DNA from: Alkalihalobacillus pseudalcaliphilus
GTDB taxonomy: Bacteria; Bacillota; Bacilli; Bacillales; Bacillaceae_D
Length of the DNA stretch: 64,000 nucleotides
Direction of reading: 5' to 3'
Assembly: GCF_028610675.1 (NCBI RefSeq)
Contig: NZ_JAQQWS010000005.1
Location: 62,001 to 126,000 of the forward strand
The notes beneath the pieces were generated by a model that saw only the letters and a list, made by a program, of their open reading frames with translations, had not been told where the DNA came from and did not search any database. Made by a program: the position numbers and the translations under genes. Shown here piece after piece: positions 61,848 through 64,000 of the stretch (position 1 is the stretch's first letter; each line of letters opens with the position of its first letter).

Positions 61848-61880
61848 GTTCCCTTAGCTCTAGAAATAGAGCAAGGGAAC
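61848..61880 (+). other. Intercistronic hairpin after the binding-protein gene
   Basis: GTTCCCTTaGCTCTA pairs with TAGAGCAAGGGAAC around GAAA. No T-run follows, so it probably stabilises or attenuates the transcript, allowing more binding protein than permease. Confidence 0.65.
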
Positions 61881-61907
61881 TGATCTTATAAATAAAGGAG
61901 CTTCTTT

Positions 61908-62771
61908 ATGAAGGGCGATAGACTTTATATCTTTTTGTTCATGACACCAGCCATGTTGATGGCCGGTATCTTTCTTTATTATCCATTTTTTGAAAACATT
62001 AAATTAAGTTTTTATAGAACCGATGGTTTTTTTAACTCGACCTTTATAGGATTTGACAACTATATCCGCTTATTAAATGATGATTTGGCTAAAAATGCCA
62101 TGTTTAATACGTTGGAACTGATGATTTATGTTGCGATTTTCCAGGTAGGAATCGCCTTATTACTTGCGATTATGGTTGATTCTATTAAGCGTGGTGTTGG
62201 CTTTTTTAGAACGACATTTTTCTTTCCAATTGTTATATCGGGTGCAGCCATTGGTCTTCTATTTTCCCTCATTTATAACTATCGAAATGGTTTGTTAAAT
62301 GAAATTCTTGTTGGCTTTGGGTTGGAGAGGCAGGTCTGGTTAACAGAATCATCGGCTTTATATATGGTAGCAATACCAACGATTTGGCACTATGTCGGTT
62401 TCTATTTCATTATAATCTTGACAGCAATTGCCAAAATTCCACAAGATTTCTATGAGGCTGCGAAGCTTGAAGGTGTGACCTGGTGGAAACGTTTAACGAA
62501 AATTACACTACCATTAATTGTCTCAGATATGAAAACGTGTCTAATCTTAGCGATTACCGGTGCATTAAAAATATTTGAACTTGTTTATATCATAACTCGT
62601 GGTGGGCCTGCTAGAAACTCTGAAGTTCTTGGGACTTATATGTATCAAAAAGCAATTGTAGATAATGCGATGGGTTATGGGGCTACGTTATCGATTCTTA
62701 TGGTTGTAATTGGGTTAACTTTAGCATTTGTTACAAATAAATTATTAAAACGCGAAGAAGTAACTTATTAA
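61908..62771 (+). CDS. Carbohydrate ABC transporter permease (MalF type)
   Basis: This 287-aa inner-membrane permease has about six helices. The ATPase-contact EAA loop is YEAAKLEGVTWWKRLTKITL followed by PLI. N-terminal MKGDRLYIFLFMTPAMLMAG is typical of sugar permeases. AAAGGAG lies 8 nt upstream of the ATG. The second permease starts 19 nt later. Confidence 0.93.
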   Translation: MKGDRLYIFLFMTPAMLMAGIFLYYPFFENIKLSFYRTDGFFNSTFIGFDNYIRLLNDDLAKNAMFNTLELMIYVAIFQVGIALLLAIMVDSIKRGVGFFRTTFFFPIVISGAAIGLLFSLIYNYRNGLLNEILVGFGLERQVWLTESSALYMVAIPTIWHYVGFYFIIILTAIAKIPQDFYEAAKLEGVTWWKRLTKITLPLIVSDMKTCLILAITGALKIFELVYIITRGGPARNSEVLGTYMYQKAIVDNAMGYGATLSILMVVIGLTLAFVTNKLLKREEVTY

Positions 62772-62790
62772 TGGAAAGTGGTGTTTCTCG

Positions 62791-63675
62791 ATGGCTGAAA
62801 TAGAAAGAAATAAACTGACTTTTTGGGAGAGGTTACAAGATCAATATTTTCATAAGTCAAAATTTGGTCGTTTGTTTGTTTATATTTGTTTGTCTCTTTG
62901 GGCAGTGACCACCATTTTTCCGTTAGTATGGGTGCTCTTAAATTCCTTTAAAAATTCAAGAGAAATTATTACGGATACATTTGCTTTTCCCTCCGATCCA
63001 ACGTTTGCCAACTATTTAAATGCCTTTGAAACGGTGAATATTGGACGGAGTTATTTGAATAGTTTTATTATGAGTGGCTCTGTTGTATTGTTTGCATTAA
63101 TGTTAGGTGGATTAGCTGCATTTGCGATGTCGAGGATGAAATTTCGTTTACGTGGATTTATTCAAACTGCACTAGTGGCAAGCTTATTAATACCCGCTTT
63201 TGCGACAATCGTACCTGTATATCGAATGATGATTAGTATGGATTTAGTTAACACTCATTTAGCCTTTATCATTCCAATTACAGCAGCTAATATTCCATTT
63301 GCGATACTTGTCATTAGTGGATATATGGCGACAATACCAAAGGAATTAGAAGAAGCAGCGGTAATGGATGGTTGTAATCGTTGGACCATGTTTACGCGCA
63401 TTTTCCTGCCGATATCACTACCGGCCTTTGGTACAGTAGGTACCTTTGTCTTTTTGTGGTCCTATAATGATTTATTTACTTCATTAGTACTCGTTCCACA
63501 AGAAAAGGTAGCGCCGATTGTTGTATTATTGTCTAATATTAGTTCGCAATATGGGACTGATTACGGCTTGATGACGGCAGCGATTATGCTAACTGTTATT
63601 CCGATAATTATCTTTTATTTATTTGCTCAAAAAACATTTGAAAAAGGGGCAACATCTGGAGCGGTTAAAGGATGA
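62791..63675 (+). CDS. Carbohydrate ABC transporter permease (MalG type)
   Basis: This 294-aa permease has six helices. The EAA loop is LEEAAVMDGCNRWTMFTRIF. It has the family stretch TIFPLVWVLLNSFKNSREI near the N-terminus and forms the heterodimeric channel with the preceding gene. A lactonase-family gene follows 19 nt downstream in the same direction, suggesting a catabolic link. Confidence 0.93.
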   Translation: MAEIERNKLTFWERLQDQYFHKSKFGRLFVYICLSLWAVTTIFPLVWVLLNSFKNSREIITDTFAFPSDPTFANYLNAFETVNIGRSYLNSFIMSGSVVLFALMLGGLAAFAMSRMKFRLRGFIQTALVASLLIPAFATIVPVYRMMISMDLVNTHLAFIIPITAANIPFAILVISGYMATIPKELEEAAVMDGCNRWTMFTRIFLPISLPAFGTVGTFVFLWSYNDLFTSLVLVPQEKVAPIVVLLSNISSQYGTDYGLMTAAIMLTVIPIIIFYLFAQKTFEKGATSGAVKG

Positions 63676-63694
63676 CCATTTGAAGGAGGACACG

Positions 63695-64000
63695 ATGGGA
63701 GTAAAACGATATAACGGAAAGCTAATGTTTATTGGAACTTATCATACAAAACAAGAAGACGCTATACTCGTCTACGAGCAGCAGTCTGACTATTCATGGC
63801 AACAAGTTGGTCGTACAAATGGGATTAGTAATCCATCATATGTGACCTTAAATCAAAATGGTGATCGACTCTATGCAGTTAGTGAGGTTAAGGAAGGAGC
63901 TGTTGTTTGTTATGAGGTGGTTAGGAAAGACCATTCAATTCTTTTAAATGAACTTAATAGAATTGACATTCAGCAACATTCCCCATGTTTTATTACTTTA
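63695..64000 (+). CDS. Lactonase family beta-propeller protein, partial (runs off the window)
   Basis: The first 102 codons begin MGVKRYNGKLMFIGTYHTKQ. Propeller-type repeats SNPSYVTLNQNGDRLYAVSE and HSPCFITL resemble the lactonase at 43929-44972 (FIGTY, YLYAVAKSD). AAGGAGG lies 5 nt before the ATG. Its position right behind a sugar importer suggests sugar-lactone hydrolysis of the imported substrate (inference). The 3' end is beyond the window. Confidence 0.8.
   Translation, partial: MGVKRYNGKLMFIGTYHTKQEDAILVYEQQSDYSWQQVGRTNGISNPSYVTLNQNGDRLYAVSEVKEGAVVCYEVVRKDHSILLNELNRIDIQQHSPCFITL

Overview
The window is chromosomal DNA of a low-GC, endospore-forming Firmicute of the family Bacillaceae. 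The gene order from mntR to the bkd operon follows the Bacillus subtilis yqh/yqi region almost gene for gene. It includes spoIIIAA-AH, spoIVB, spo0A, splB and a spoIIP-family gene, so the host makes endospores. Acidic surface proteins, a SteA cluster after spo0A and many GC-rich intergenic repeats fit an alkaliphilic or halotolerant relative (Alkalihalobacillus-like), but that genus-level guess is inference.

Layout. 0.2-5.2 kb: D-amino acid transaminase (minus), spore photoproduct lyase, MntR, a patatin-like phospholipase, YqhP and YqhR. 5.4-7.8 kb: aroQ, Xaa-Pro peptidase and efp. 8.0-13.7 kb: yqhV and the eight-gene spoIIIA operon, whose products build the mother-cell half of the feeding-tube channel. 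13.9-24 kb: an unrecognised acidic protein, then accB-accC-yqhY (fatty acid synthesis), nusB, folD, xseA-xseB, ispA-dxs (isoprenoids) and a TlyA-type rRNA methylase. 24-25 kb: a gene-free repeat field. 25-30 kb: argR, recN, spoIVB, spo0A. 29.8-32.7 kb: a tight steA / GT2 / WecA-like envelope cluster and a DUF2627 gene. 33-39 kb: bcd-lpdV-bkdAA-bkdAB-bkdB for branched-chain keto acid oxidation, without ptb, buk or bkdR. 39-42 kb: a secreted protein, a Zur-controlled zinc-binding lipoprotein with a histidine-rich tandem repeat interrupted by an assembly gap, bacilliredoxin BrxB and a small hypothetical.

From 42.3 kb the window becomes accessory. It holds tRNA-Arg(CCG), lipoproteins, two lactonase-family proteins, two GNAT acetyltransferases, a KdpD-like universal stress domain protein, a nucleotidyltransferase, a Nudix hydrolase, a HAD phosphatase, tRNA-Val(GAC), a SpoIIP-family amidase, a penicillin acylase, a gamma-glutamyltransferase and a carbohydrate ABC importer operon that runs off the end. 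Decayed genes (a nuclease-like fragment at 50.7 kb and an alpha/beta hydrolase at 58.1-58.5 kb) lie among them.

The most unusual content is non-coding. A modular set of intergenic repeats recurs through the window. Five units are bounded by ATGAAAGT at one end and ACTTTCAT (or a one-base variant) at the other, and two of these are exactly 166 bp. Three roughly 62-bp linkers between units keep a hairpin although its sequence changes. One unit has expanded into a 52-bp tandem array in which every repeat carries a perfect 11-bp inverted repeat; that array spans the second assembly gap. I do not recognise this family and flag it as the best candidate for something undescribed.
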